Under the pieces are notes generated by a model. It worked only from the letters and a program-made list of their open reading frames with translations, searched no databases and had not been told where the DNA came from. Shown here in pieces: positions 1 to 11,931 of a stretch of DNA of 64,000 nucleotides. The position numbers were made by a program, and so were the translations under genes. Every line of letters begins with the position of its first letter. Position 1 is the first letter of the stretch. The stretch spans positions 1,612,001 to 1,676,000 of the forward strand of contig NZ_VFNU01000001.1 of the NCBI RefSeq assembly GCF_006715725.1. The letters run 5' to 3'. This DNA is from Nocardioides sp. SLBN-35 (GTDB taxonomy: Bacteria > Actinomycetota > Actinomycetes > Propionibacteriales > Nocardioidaceae).

Positions 1-45
1 GTGGAGCAGCTGCTCCGGCGTGGCATCCGAGAGGTCCGAGATCAT
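1..45 (-). CDS. DUF222/13E12-family HNH endonuclease, N-terminal tip only (cut by window edge)
   Basis: The minus strand from an ATG at 45 reads MISDLSDATPEQLLH and runs off the window start. The product cannot be identified from 15 residues alone. The assignment rests on context: an SOS-like box just upstream, known for some mycobacterial 13E12 genes, and an upstream ~100-bp module shared with the complete DUF222 gene at 18327. Another SOS-induced gene is possible. Confidence 0.45.
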   Translation of the reverse strand, partial: MISDLSDATPEQLLH

Positions 46-58
46 GCACCCATTCTAC

Positions 59-74
59 TCGCACATATGTTCGA
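59..74. promoter_or_regulatory. LexA (SOS) box-like operator
   Basis: TCGCACATATGTTCGA differs at one position from the actinobacterial LexA consensus TCGAAC-N4-GTTCGA. It ends 14 nt upstream of the minus-strand ATG at 45, so it would cover the promoter of that gene. Mycobacterial 13E12 genes with LexA boxes are established knowledge; binding here is inferred. Confidence 0.6.
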
Positions 75-129
75 ATCCTATGGTCCGCGAGGAGTTTCTC
101 CTTGTTTCTAGGGGGTTTTCGACCACGCG

Positions 130-233
130 TGAACCGTCACCCGACCGCGGAACCCAGCCACCTCGCCACCGTCCTCGTCGCTGCCTTTCGGAAGGCAACC
201 ATCTACGCACCCGAAGCCCGCGAACAGTCGGCG
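130..233 (-). repeat. DUF222-upstream module, diverged single copy
   Basis: Read on the minus strand this matches the long repeat unit at 18100-18205 with roughly 75-80% identity by eye. Shared blocks include GCGGGCTTCGG, CAGCGACGAGGA, CGAGGTGGCTGGG and GCGGTCGGG, in the same order. Its orientation and distance relative to the gene at 1-45 match those of the second copy relative to the DUF222 gene at 18327. It is not coding in either locus. The rest of 46-317 holds nothing else recognisable apart from the SOS-like box and a possible -10 for xdhA. Confidence 0.65.
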
Positions 234-303
234 AAGAAAGACGCACCTCAACCGGCGGGAGTCGCGCCTCGCGAACCCGCACCCTTGCGGTGGCTCCATG
301 ACC

Positions 304-309
304 TAACGT
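304..309 (+). promoter_or_regulatory. Possible -10 element of the xdh operon
   Basis: TAACGT lies 8 nt before ATG 318 (5 nt before an in-frame GTG at 315). There is no convincing Shine-Dalgarno, so a leaderless or near-leaderless xdhA transcript is plausible. Confidence 0.35.
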
Positions 310-317
310 TGGCAGTG

Positions 318-1717
<1,400 letters not shown>

Positions 1718-1721
<4 letters not shown>

Positions 1722-3964
1722 GCGTCGGCGAGGCGCGCCCCCACGAGGCCGCGGCCCTCCACGTCACCGGCCGCGCGCTCTACACCGACGACCTCGCCCT
1801 GCGCGCGCCCGGCGTCCTGCACGCCCACCCGGTCCAGGCGCCCCACGCGCACGCCCGGATCACGCACCTCGACCCGCGGCCGGCGTACCGGATCCCCGGT
1901 GTGGTGCGGGTCCTGACCGCGGCCGACGTCCCCGGCGTCAACGACTCCGGCACCAAGCACGACGAGCCGCTGTTCCCCGACGAGGTGATGTTCCACGGCC
2001 AGGCGGTCGCGTGGGTGCTCGGCGAGACGCTCGAGGCCGCCCGCCTCGGCGCGGAGTCCGTCGACGTGTCGTACGACGACCTGCCGTCCCTCGTCACGCT
2101 CGCCGACGCCATCGCCGCCGGCTCGTTCCAGGGCGCGCGGCCGACCATGGAGCGCGGCGACGTCGAGGCCGGACTCGCTGCCAGCACGCGGGTCTTCGAG
2201 GGCGTGACCGAGCTCGCCGGCCAGGAGCACTTCTACCTCGAGACACATGCGTCCTTCGCCCAGGTCGACGACGACGGCCAGGTGTTCGTGCAAGCCAGCA
2301 CCCAGCACCCCACCGAGACCCAGGAGATCGTCGCCCACGTGCTCGGCCTGGCCAGCCACCAGGTGACCGTGCAGTGCCTGCGGATGGGCGGCGGGTTCGG
2401 CGGCAAGGAGATGCAACCCCACGGGTACGCCGCCGTCGCGGCCCTCGGCGCCACCCTCACCGGCCGCCCGGTGCGGGTGCGGCTCACCCGCCAGCAGGAC
2501 ATGACCATGAGCGGCAAGAGGCACGGCTTCCACGCCACGTGGAGGGTCGGCTTCGACGACGACGGCCGGCTGCAGGCGCTCGACGCGACGCTCACCTCCG
2601 ACGGCGGCTGGAGCCTCGACCTCTCCGAGCCCGTGCTCTCGCGGGCGCTGTGCCACATCGACAACGCGTACTGGGTCCCGCACGTCCGGGTCGCCGGCCG
2701 GATCGCCCGCACCCACACCACCTCCCAGACCGCGTTCCGCGGCTTCGGCGGCCCCCAGGGGATGCTCGTCATCGAGGACGTCCTCGGTCGGTGCGCGCCC
2801 CTGCTCGGCCTGGCGCCCGAGGAGCTGCGCCGCCGCAACTTCTACGTCGAGGGCCAGGCCACCCCGTACGGACAGCCGGTGCGGCACGCCGAGCGCCTCG
2901 ACCGCGCCTGGCAGCAGGTCCTCGACACCAGTGAGTACGCCGTGCGACGCAAGGAGGTCGAGCGTCACAACGCCGGGAGCCCCCATTCCAAGCGGGGTCT
3001 GGCGATCACGCCGGTGAAGTTCGGCATCTCGTTCAACTTCACGTCCTTCAACCAGGCGGGCGCCCTCGTGCACGTCTACAAGGACGGCTCGGTGCTGATC
3101 AACCACGGCGGCACCGAGATGGGCCAAGGGCTCCACACGAAGATGCTGCAGGTCGCCGCCACCGCGCTCGGCCTGCCGGTCGAGCGCGTCCGGCTCGCAC
3201 CGACCCGCACCGACAAGGTGCCCAACACCTCGGCCACCGCCGCCAGCTCCGGCGCGGACCTCAACGGCGCCGCGGTCAAGGACGCCTGCCACCAGATCCT
3301 GGCGCGGATCGCTCCCGTGCGGGCCCGCCTCGGCGAGGACGCGTCCTGGCAGGACGTCGTGCGGACGGCCTACCTCGACCGGGTCCAGCTCTGGGCCGCC
3401 GGCTTCTACCGCACCGAGGGCCTGTCCTGGGACGCGACCACGATGACCGGTCACCCGTTCAAGTACTTCGCCTACGGTGTCGCCGCCGCCGAGGTCGAGG
3501 TCGACGGATTCACCGGTGCGTACGCCGTGCGCCGGGTCGACATCGTCCACGACGTCGGCGACAGCCTCTCCCCGCTGGTCGACCTCGGCCAGGTCGAGGG
3601 CGGGTTCCTGCAGGGCGTGGGCTGGCTGACCCTCGAGGACCTGCGCTGGGACAGCTCGGACGGCCCCCATCGGGGGAGGCTCGCGACGCAGTCCGCGTCG
3701 ACGTACAAGCTGCCGAGCCTGTCCGAGCTCCCTGCCGACCTGCGGGTCGCGCTGCTCGAGCGGGCCACCGAGGACGGCGTGGTCTACGGCTCCAAGGCCG
3801 TCGGTGAGCCGCCGCTGATGCTCGCCTTCTCCGTGCGCGAGGCGCTGCGCGACGCGGTCGCCGCCTTCGGGGTTTCGACAGGCTCAACCAGCAGGTCGGT
3901 CGAGCTGGCCTCCCCGGCGACACCCGAGGCGGTCTGGTGGGCGATCGAGCGGGTCAGGAGCTGA
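1718..3964 (+). CDS. xdhB: Xanthine dehydrogenase molybdopterin-binding subunit
   Basis: Catalytic subunit carrying the molybdopterin cofactor, 748 residues, normal for XdhB. Visible landmarks are RMGGGFGGKE, TAFRGFGGPQG (the conserved Arg/Phe substrate-channel segment), GTEMGQGLHTK, and the catalytic glutamate E697 in KAVGEPP. It starts inside the xdhA stop (ATGA), so the two subunits are translationally coupled; xdhC follows after 2 nt. Odd feature: codons near residue 719-725 are made from a dispersed 20-bp repeat (3871-3890), giving an extra segment close to the C terminus, beyond the active-site glutamate and probably tolerated. Confidence 0.95.
3871..3890 (+). repeat. Dispersed repeat element inside the 3' end of xdhB
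   Basis: GGTTTCGACAGGCTCAACCA is a sequence I recognise as a common dispersed, normally intergenic, repeat of Nocardioides-type genomes. Here it is in frame within xdhB and translated. No second copy was seen in this window. Confidence 0.5.
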
Positions 3965-3966
3965 GC

Positions 3967-4779
3967 ATGGACTGGCTGCGCGCGCTCCAGCACCTCCGCG
4001 CCACGCGGACCCCGGGCGTGATCGTGACGATCGCGGAGGTCCGCGGCCACGCCCCGCGCGCGGCCGGCGCCAAGCTGGTCGTGGCGGCCGACCGGACGTG
4101 GGGGAGCATCGGCGGCGGGAACCTCGAGGAGACCGCCGTACGACGGGCGCGGGTGCTGCTGCGCGACGCTGCCACCTGCGCGACCACACAGACGCACGAC
4201 CTCTCCGACCGGGCGCCGACGGAGCACGGCGTGCAGTGCTGCGGCGGGCAGGTGAGGCTCCTCTACGAGCCCGTGCCGGTCCGGAGATCGGTCGCGGTCT
4301 TCGGGATGGGCCACGTCGGGCTCGAGCTGGCCCTGCTGCTCAGCCGCCACGACCTCGAGCTGCACCTCGTCGACTCCCGCGCCGACCAGCTCGCCGACGA
4401 CCGCCTGGCCCCCGTGCTCACCGGGCCGGCCGACGTACGGGTGCACCGGGTGCCCGTGCTGCCCGAGCTCGTCGTCGCTGACCTGCCCGTCGGCACCGAT
4501 GTCCTCGTCCTCACCCACGACCACGCGGAGGACCTCGCCCTGCTCGACGCGCTGCTCCGCTCCGACGTACCCGGCTCGATCGGGCTGATCGGCTCCAGCG
4601 CCAAGTGGACCCGCTTCCGGGCCCGGCTCGCCGGGCTCGGCCACGACGCGACCGCCATCGCCCGCGTGCACACGCCGATCGGCGACCCGGCGGTGAGCGG
4701 CAAGGAGCCGGCCCGGATCGCGCTGGCGGTTGCTGTGGAGTTGCTCACGACCAGCGGCGCCGCGCGTTTGGAGGCGTGA
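3967..4779 (+). CDS. xdhC: XdhC/CoxI-family molybdenum-cofactor insertion protein
   Basis: Predicted chaperone that binds and sulfurates the molybdenum cofactor and hands it to XdhB; not a subunit of the mature enzyme. The 270-residue protein has the XdhC N-terminal domain (APRAAGAKL, GSIGGGNLEE) and the C-terminal Rossmann-like domain (AVFGMGHVGLEL at about 105-116; GLIGSSAKWTRFRARL). ATG 3967 has an AGGAG ribosome site 6 nt upstream overlapping the xdhB end, so it is the third gene of the operon. Confidence 0.9.
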   Translation: MDWLRALQHLRATRTPGVIVTIAEVRGHAPRAAGAKLVVAADRTWGSIGGGNLEETAVRRARVLLRDAATCATTQTHDLSDRAPTEHGVQCCGGQVRLLYEPVPVRRSVAVFGMGHVGLELALLLSRHDLELHLVDSRADQLADDRLAPVLTGPADVRVHRVPVLPELVVADLPVGTDVLVLTHDHAEDLALLDALLRSDVPGSIGLIGSSAKWTRFRARLAGLGHDATAIARVHTPIGDPAVSGKEPARIALAVAVELLTTSGAARLEA

Positions 4780-4861
4780 GCGACAGGTTAGGTTCAACAG
4801 CGTTGAGATGGCTTGCTGAGAACGCGGGCCGCCCCGTCGCGCGTAAGGACCCGGCCTCGCC

Positions 4862-5479
4862 ATGAGCTACCCCCCGCCGCCCCCGCCCCCGCATGCCCAG
4901 ACCTGGGCGGCGCCGTCCGGCCCCCCGCCGAAGCGCAGCCGCACCGGACTGACCATCGCGCTGCTGGCGGTCGGGCTGGTGCTGGTCCTGGGCGTGATCG
5001 GCATCGTCGCCCTCGTCGTCCGCGGTGACGACTCCGACGGCTCGGGCGACTCGGCCGGCGACGCCGGTGGCGCGCACGAGGCGTCGTGCGAGGTCTACAC
5101 GGACGTGGTGCTGAGCAGCGAGATCTGGGCGGCCACCGAGTTCGACCCCGACAAGGTGCAGGAGCTGTACGACGCGGCGCTCGCCGACATCACCGACGAC
5201 GACGTCGCGGCGCTGGTGGAGCAGGAGGCCACCGTCAAGGTCTCCTACTACCGGGCGCTTCGGGAGTGGAAGCAGGCCGCCGAGGATGCGCTGAGCCGGG
5301 GCGAGTACCCCGAGACCACCCTGCCGGACGATCTCACGGCCCAGCACACCGAGATCCAGGACGCGCAGCGCGCTGTTCTCGAGGAGTGCCAGGACACCTT
5401 CCCCGACCGGGGGAACCAGCCGGTACCGAAGATCACGGCGCCGACCCTCAACACGCCCAGCTGGATGGACGAGGAGTGA
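4862..5479 (+). CDS. Pro-rich single-pass membrane protein, unknown function
   Basis: 205 residues: a Pro-rich cytoplasmic N terminus (SYPPPPPPPHAQTW), a basic patch KRSR, one membrane helix (about residues 26-50), an acidic Gly/Ser linker, and an extracytoplasmic helical domain with three cysteines. The pattern is shared by many actinobacterial envelope proteins and no catalytic motif is visible. It is the first gene of a three-gene operon; the next start is 7 nt after its stop. Function not recognised. Confidence 0.75.
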   Translation: MSYPPPPPPPHAQTWAAPSGPPPKRSRTGLTIALLAVGLVLVLGVIGIVALVVRGDDSDGSGDSAGDAGGAHEASCEVYTDVVLSSEIWAATEFDPDKVQELYDAALADITDDDVAALVEQEATVKVSYYRALREWKQAAEDALSRGEYPETTLPDDLTAQHTEIQDAQRAVLEECQDTFPDRGNQPVPKITAPTLNTPSWMDEE

Positions 5480-5486
5480 TGGAGTG

Positions 5487-7616
5487 ATGTCGGCTCCCCA
5501 CCCGCCGGGCTGGCCCGCCCCGGCTCCGCGACGTCGCTTCCCCTGGCTTGCCGTCCTCGGCTCGCTCGGTCTCGTGATCGTCCTGGTCGTCGGTCTCACC
5601 GTGGTGCTGGTGCTCGGCGACGACGGCGAGGAGCGGGAGGACCGGAAGAGCCGGTCGGAGGCGCTGCGGGAGCGGCTGCTCGAGGACTCCCGTGCCGAGC
5701 TCCCGACGACCGCCGACGTCGAAAGTGCGGTACCGGGCTACGACTACTCGACGGCCGTCACCGGTGTCGGCACCGATGCCGACCTGAGCATCGCGGCGAC
5801 CTACGACGCCGACGCCAAGGATCCCTGGCAGGGCGACCCCGGCAAGATCGAGGTGTACGCCGACGCGGCGCTGACCAAGCCGGTGCCGGTCATGATCCTG
5901 CCGGACGTGACCTCCCCCGACGACGACCCGCACCTGGCCATCTCACCGGTGCGCCTTCAGCGGTCCCACATCACGCGCCGGGACGGCGAAGTGAAGGGCA
6001 CGCTGGCCGACCTCGGCACGTTCTGGAACCTCAACCCGCACGTGTACGTCGTGCAGTACCTCACGCCCGACGGCACGAAGCGGCCGCGACCGCTCGTCAC
6101 GCAGGTCGACTTCGTCTCCGAGACCACCGCGCCGGCGCAGGTCACCTCGACGGTGACCCCCGACGGCGACGCGCTGCTGGAGTGGACCCCGGTCGAGGGC
6201 GCGAGCGAGTACCTCGTCGTCCTGGAGCAGCGGCGTGCCGACCTCGACGACACCGTGCAGGTGCTCGGCCGCACGACCGAGGCGACGTGGTCGTCGGCCA
6301 CGACGAAGAAGTGCCTCCACGGCTGCACCCAGAACGACGTACTGAAGCTGACCACGGTCGACGGGTCGACCCAGGCGTCCCTGCCACAGCTGGTCCCCGA
6401 GAAGATCGACGCCAGGCTCGGTGTCGTCGCGGTCGTCGACCGCAAGCCGTCGGTCGCGACACCGATCGACTTCAACGGCCTCGAGACCCTTCCGGTCCGG
6501 TCGGACCGGAAGTGGGACCAGGGAGCCGACCTCGCCGGGCAGGGCCTCGCGGCGCTGCCGAGCCGGTTCCTGTTCGTCTCCATCGACGGCTCGACCCGGG
6601 CGACCGGTGCGAGCGTCGACCGGGCCGAGGTGACCCGCGACGGGGACGACTGGGTGGTCCCGCTGCGGGGCCGGGGGACCCGGCTGGTGGATCCGGTCCG
6701 CATCCCCGTCGCTGCCGTCGACGACATCGACGCCGCCGTCGCGACGTTCAACGAGCGCGCGCAGCGCGACTACCCGCTCGCCGGACTGGACGAGGCGGGC
6801 ATCGTGATCCGCGCCGACCTGCCCAAGAAGCCGGCCCCCGAGCTGCCCCCGCCGGACTACCCGGTGTTCGGCAGCAACGAGCTCACGAAGTTCATCGCCG
6901 GGCAGCTGATCGCGGGCTCCACGGCCATCGACATCTCCGAGTTCGCCGACCAGCCGGGCCTGCCCGACGTCCAGGACGCGTTGAGCGAGGCGGTCTACCA
7001 GAACCCCTACGCCCTGGCGTACTTCGACACGTTCTCGTTCGACGGCACCGTGATCCAGGTCGAGGCGGCGTACTCCGTGGCGGAGCTGCAGTCGCGGCAG
7101 AAGAAGATCGCCGACCGGGCCGAGGAGGTCGTGAAGAGCCAGATCTCCGCCGGGATGAGCGTGTCCGACAAGGTGGCGGCCATCAACCGCTACCTCGTGG
7201 ACAACGCCGACTACGACCACGCCGCGATCGACGCGTCGCCGGGCAAGTACCGCTCCGACACCCCGGCGAACTTCCGCTACGCCTGGGAGACCGACGGGAT
7301 CCTGGTCAGCGGCACCGGCGTGTGCATGAGCTACGCCTACGCCTTCCAGACCCTCGCCGAGGAGGCGGGCATCGAGTCGGTCGTCGTCTCGGGCGAGCTG
7401 GCCGACGGCGGCGGGCACGCGTGGAACAAGGTCAAGGTCGGCGACAGCTGGCGCGCGGTCGACGTCACCTGGAACGACCCGCGCGGAGGGTGGAACCCCC
7501 AGTGGGGCACCAAGTACCTGCTGATCCGCGACGCGCAGTTCACCGGCGACGCCCTGCGCACCGAGCGCGACACCTGGATGTCAGACGCCTACCTCAGCCA
7601 GTACGCCACCCGATGA
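5487..7616 (+). CDS. Membrane-anchored protein with C-terminal transglutaminase-like domain
   Basis: 709 residues. An N-terminal Pro/Arg-rich segment is followed by one membrane helix (about 20-45), so the bulk is outside the cell. A fibronectin-III-like segment lies near residues 210-260 (LLEWTPVEGASEYLVVLE). The last third is a transglutaminase-like cysteine-protease fold: Cys in GTGVCMSYAYAFQ, His in GGGHAWNKV, Asp in VDVTWNDP, giving a complete C-H-D triad. Members cross-link or cleave peptide bonds; the substrate here is unknown. ATG 5487 has GAGGAG about 10 nt upstream; an in-frame GTG at 5484 is the alternative. The next gene overlaps by 4 nt. Confidence 0.8.
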   Translation: MSAPHPPGWPAPAPRRRFPWLAVLGSLGLVIVLVVGLTVVLVLGDDGEEREDRKSRSEALRERLLEDSRAELPTTADVESAVPGYDYSTAVTGVGTDADLSIAATYDADAKDPWQGDPGKIEVYADAALTKPVPVMILPDVTSPDDDPHLAISPVRLQRSHITRRDGEVKGTLADLGTFWNLNPHVYVVQYLTPDGTKRPRPLVTQVDFVSETTAPAQVTSTVTPDGDALLEWTPVEGASEYLVVLEQRRADLDDTVQVLGRTTEATWSSATTKKCLHGCTQNDVLKLTTVDGSTQASLPQLVPEKIDARLGVVAVVDRKPSVATPIDFNGLETLPVRSDRKWDQGADLAGQGLAALPSRFLFVSIDGSTRATGASVDRAEVTRDGDDWVVPLRGRGTRLVDPVRIPVAAVDDIDAAVATFNERAQRDYPLAGLDEAGIVIRADLPKKPAPELPPPDYPVFGSNELTKFIAGQLIAGSTAIDISEFADQPGLPDVQDALSEAVYQNPYALAYFDTFSFDGTVIQVEAAYSVAELQSRQKKIADRAEEVVKSQISAGMSVSDKVAAINRYLVDNADYDHAAIDASPGKYRSDTPANFRYAWETDGILVSGTGVCMSYAYAFQTLAEEAGIESVVVSGELADGGGHAWNKVKVGDSWRAVDVTWNDPRGGWNPQWGTKYLLIRDAQFTGDALRTERDTWMSDAYLSQYATR

Positions 7617-8146
7617 ACGCCGCCTACCCGCAGCCCCGTGCCGCCTTCCAGGGCCACTGGATGGCACCCGGCACGTTCGGCGGCGTGCCGGCCTGGCTGG
7701 TCGTCGAGGACGGCCGGGTCGCGCTGCTCGCACCGGGCCAGAGCCCGACGGGCTTCGTCGACGTCTTCCGGGTCCCGGTCCGGCAGGCGCGGATCTCCTC
7801 CGCCGCGCAGCGGATCACCGTCACGGTCGCCGGGACGGCGTACCCGGTGCTCGCCCGGCCGCACGGCCCGGTCGTCGGGTCCGGCCTGGCGGCCACCGGA
7901 TCCGTCGCCGGCCTCGCGGGGGCGGAGGTCGTCCACGGCACCAGCACGGCGGCCCGGGCCGGCAACGTCGCCGCGGATGCCGCCGCCTTCGCCCGCCAGG
8001 GAGGTCCCCAGTTCCTGGCGACACTGCGGCAGCAGGGTGGGCAGGTACGTCGGGTCGGCTACGGCGTCCTGCTGAGCGTCGGCTTCGTGGCCGGCCTGCT
8101 CCTCGCGCTCCTCGTGACCGTCATCACCGTCGCCGTGCTCGCCTGA
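7613..8146 (+). CDS. Membrane-anchored protein of unknown function, third gene of transglutaminase operon
   Basis: 177 residues beginning within the stop of the transglutaminase gene (ATGA overlap). Residues 10-90 form an Ala/Val-rich beta domain reminiscent of a small PH-like or adaptor domain (VPAWLVVEDGRVALLAPGQ). A single membrane helix lies at the very C terminus (VLLSVGFVAGLLLALLVTV), a tail-anchored topology. No catalytic motif. Tight coupling suggests a partner of the preceding two envelope proteins. Confidence 0.7.
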   Translation: MNAAYPQPRAAFQGHWMAPGTFGGVPAWLVVEDGRVALLAPGQSPTGFVDVFRVPVRQARISSAAQRITVTVAGTAYPVLARPHGPVVGSGLAATGSVAGLAGAEVVHGTSTAARAGNVAADAAAFARQGGPQFLATLRQQGGQVRRVGYGVLLSVGFVAGLLLALLVTVITVAVLA

Positions 8147-8177
8147 CCCCACGGTGAGTTCGCGGCAGGTCAACGGG

Positions 8178-8660
8178 TCAGTAGGCCGTGCGCGCCTCGT
8201 TGGCCAGCCAGGCGTCGAAGGGCGCGGCGGCGTCGGGGGTCGCGACGCGGGACACGGTCATCGTCCACTCCGAGCGCGGCCGGTCGAACAGCTCGTAGAA
8301 CGCCCGGTCGTCGAACCCTCCGCGGGCGGCGTCGTCGCGGTCGGCGGCGTACACCACCCGGTCGAGGCGCGCCCACAGCGACGCGGACACGCACAACGGG
8401 CACGGCTCGCACGAGGTGTAGAGCGTGCAGCCGGTCAGCTCGAAGGTCGCCAGTGACGTGCATGCCGCGCGGATCGCGGTCACCTCGGCGTGGGCGGTGG
8501 GGTCGAGGTCGCGGGTGACCCGGTTCTGGCCCTCGGCGACGAGGACGCCGTCCCGCACGATCACCGCGCCGAAGGGCCCGCCGCCGGCGGCGACGTTCGC
8601 GGTCGCCAGCTCGACGGCACGCGCCAACCAGGCCCCACCGTTGTCCGGACTGAGATCCAT
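8178..8660 (-). CDS. guaD: Guanine deaminase (nucleoside/nucleobase deaminase fold)
   Basis: 160-residue cytidine-deaminase-fold enzyme. Zinc ligands are H57 in TAHAEV (E59 is the proton shuttle) and C87/C90 in EPCPLC. The small size, the FDD-FYELF segment and the terminal Tyr (ARTAY) fit Bacillus-type guanine deaminase rather than the tRNA deaminase TadA. Guanine deaminase yields xanthine, the substrate of the XdhAB encoded 4 kb away. It lies 8 nt downstream of the LysR gene on the same strand, so both are probably co-transcribed. An alternative is another small nucleobase deaminase. Confidence 0.8.
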   Translation of the reverse strand: MDLSPDNGGAWLARAVELATANVAAGGGPFGAVIVRDGVLVAEGQNRVTRDLDPTAHAEVTAIRAACTSLATFELTGCTLYTSCEPCPLCVSASLWARLDRVVYAADRDDAARGGFDDRAFYELFDRPRSEWTMTVSRVATPDAAAPFDAWLANEARTAY

Positions 8661-8668
8661 GACGTCAT

Positions 8669-9583
8669 TCAACCCTGCGAGGCCACGAGCCGCTCCATCA
8701 CGCGGCGCAGCGCCTGCACGACGTGCTGTGCCGAGCGGCGGCGCAGCGTCTCCGGCCGAGCGAGCACGTCGATGGTGCGGCTGGTGCTCAGTCCGTGGAG
8801 CGGGCGGAGCACGACGTCGTCGTACGGATGGGCGGAGGTGTAGCGCGGGAGCAGGCCGATCCCGGAGCCGGCGGCCACGAGGGCGGCGACGGCGCCGTAG
8901 TCGTTGACCCGGTGGACCACCTCGGCGTTGCGGCGGGTGAGCGCGGCGACGGCGATCAGGACGTCGTCGGGGGAGTAGCCGACCCGGCTGGTCACCCAGC
9001 GCTCGCCGACGACGTCGCGCGGGCGGAGCCGATCGCGGGCGGCGAGCGGGTGGTCGGCGGGCAGGGCGACGTCGAGGGGCTCGCGGGCCAGGGTGACGAC
9101 GTGCAGGTCGTCGGTGGGCCACGGCGGGCTGTGCTCCATCCGGTGGGCGAGCACGAGGTCGTACTGCGCGGTCAGCGCCGGGAAGTCGCGCTGAGCGACG
9201 TCCTCGTCGGTCAGCCGCAGCTCGGGGGCGTCGGGGTCGCGGCCGAGCTCGCGCAGCAGGGGGCCGAACACGGCCTGGCCGGCGCTGTGGAAGCTGCTCA
9301 ACGTCACCGTGCCGCCCGGCGCGGCCTCGAACTCCTCGACCGCGCCGCGCGCGGCCGCCATCGCGTCGATGACGTCGGCACCGGCCCGGGCGAGGACCCG
9401 CCCGGCGTCGGTCAGGGTGAGCACCCGCCCGTCGCGGCGCGTGAGCGGCGTACCGAACTGGCGCTGGAGCGCGGCCAGGTGCTGCGACACGGCCGACGGC
9501 GAGACGTGGAGCGACTCGGCCACGGCGGTGACGCTGCCGAGGGCGCCGAGCTCGCGCAGGATGGTGAGCTGGTGGATCTCCAC
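8669..9583 (-). CDS. LysR-family transcriptional regulator
   Basis: 304 residues: N-terminal winged helix-turn-helix (residues about 4-62; [24 protein letters not shown]) followed by a periplasmic-binding-like effector domain (substrate-pocket segment from about 85). The GTG start at 9583 is set by a leaderless -10 7 nt upstream and the exact LysR N terminus ([12 protein letters not shown]). It is upstream of guaD in one operon and divergent from tdh (90-nt gap), so it may control either the purine branch or the threonine branch. Confidence 0.88.
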   Translation of the reverse strand: MEIHQLTILRELGALGSVTAVAESLHVSPSAVSQHLAALQRQFGTPLTRRDGRVLTLTDAGRVLARAGADVIDAMAAARGAVEEFEAAPGGTVTLSSFHSAGQAVFGPLLRELGRDPDAPELRLTDEDVAQRDFPALTAQYDLVLAHRMEHSPPWPTDDLHVVTLAREPLDVALPADHPLAARDRLRPRDVVGERWVTSRVGYSPDDVLIAVAALTRRNAEVVHRVNDYGAVAALVAAGSGIGLLPRYTSAHPYDDVVLRPLHGLSTSRTIDVLARPETLRRRSAQHVVQALRRVMERLVASQG

Positions 9584-9590
9584 GGGGCCC

Positions 9591-9596
9591 AGCCTA
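9591..9596 (-). promoter_or_regulatory. Leaderless -10 of the LysR-guaD operon
   Basis: On the minus strand TAGGCT is followed by 7 nt and the GTG start at 9583, the TANNNT-N6/7-RTG pattern seen before many genes in this window. Confidence 0.6.
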
Positions 9597-9673
9597 CGGT
9601 GAAGCGTTTGCTTAAGGGACGGTGCAGGAAGTGGCCGTTGCTCTGCACGGTCTCCCGGCGATGCAATGGACCC

Positions 9674-10716
9674 ATGAAGGCGCTCTACAAGGCCGAGGCG
9701 GCCCCAGGGCTCGAGCTCGTCGACCGCCCGGACCCCACGTGCGGTCCGGCCGAGGTGATCATCAAGGTGCTCCGCACCGGCATCTGCGGCACCGACCTCC
9801 ACATCCTGCGCTGGGACGAGTGGGCCGCGGGTGCGGTCAGGGCGCCGCTCACTCCCGGCCACGAGTTCTACGGCGAGGTGGTCGAGGTCGGCCCGCTCGT
9901 CACCGACGTCGCGGTGGGCGACCGGGTGTCCGGCGAGGGCCACATCGTGTGCGGTACCTGCCGCAACTGCCGCGCCGGCCGGCGCCAGATGTGCATCCGG
10001 ACGATCGGCCTGGGCGTGCAGCGCGACGGCGCGTTCGCGCAGTACCTCAGCCTCCCCGCCAGCAACGTGTGGGTGCACCACCCCGACGTCGACCCCGACC
10101 TCGGCGCGATCTTCGACCCGCTCGGCAACGCCGTGCACACCGCGCTCGCGTTCCCGCTCGTCGGCGAGGACGTGCTCGTCACGGGCTGCGGCCCGATCGG
10201 GCTGATGGCCATCGCGATCGCCCGCCACGTCGGCGCGCGGTACGTCGTCGGCACCGACGTCAGCCCCGCCCGCCTCGAGCTGGCCCGGGGCATGGGCGCG
10301 GACGCGGTCGTCGACGTGTCGACCGGGTCCGTGGCCGACGTACAGCAGGCCCTGCACATGCGTGAGGGCTTCGACATCGGCTTCGAGATGAGTGGCGCCC
10401 CGTCGGCGCTGCCGCAGATGATCGACAACATGAACCACGGTGGCCGGATCGCCATGCTCGGCCTGCCCAGTGCGCCGTTCGCGATCGACTGGGGCAAGGT
10501 CGTCACCCACATGCTGACCCTCAAGGGGATCTACGGTCGCGAGATGTTCGAGACCTGGAACGCCATGGGGGCGATGCTGCAGTCGAGCAGCACGCTGCGT
10601 ACGGCGATCGGGTCGGTCATCTCCGACCGCCTGCCCGCGCGGGACTGGGAGCGGGGATTCGAGATCGCGGCGTCCGCCGGGGTCGGCAAGGTCGTGCTGG
10701 ACTGGACGGAGCTGTG

Positions 10717-10717
<1 letters not shown>
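9674..10717 (+). CDS. tdh: L-threonine 3-dehydrogenase
   Basis: NAD-dependent oxidation of L-threonine to 2-amino-3-ketobutyrate. The 347-residue zinc medium-chain dehydrogenase has catalytic zinc ligands C38 (GICGTDLHI) and H63/E64 (TPGHEF) at the positions known for the E. coli enzyme, a four-Cys structural zinc lobe (CGTCRNC, then QMC), and a Rossmann motif GCGPIGLMA. It is coupled to kbl, whose ATG overlaps the tdh stop (TGATG), completing the threonine-to-glycine route. Confidence 0.95.
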
Positions 10718-11898
<1,181 letters not shown>

Positions 11899-11900
11899 TC

Positions 11901-11921
11901 GAACAGGAAGATCTCCTGTTC
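11901..11921. promoter_or_regulatory. Palindromic operator upstream of the DUF6421 gene
   Basis: GAACAGGA-AGATC-TCCTGTTC is a perfect 8-bp inverted repeat with a 5-nt centre, starting 3 nt after the kbl stop and ending 10 nt before ATG 11932. It fits in the spacer between a -35-like TTGATC (11895-11900) and a -10-like TTCAAT (11919-11924) that would give a leaderless start. A repressor site is the simplest reading; a kbl terminator is less likely as no T-run follows. Confidence 0.5.
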
Positions 11922-11931
11922 AATAGGTCTC

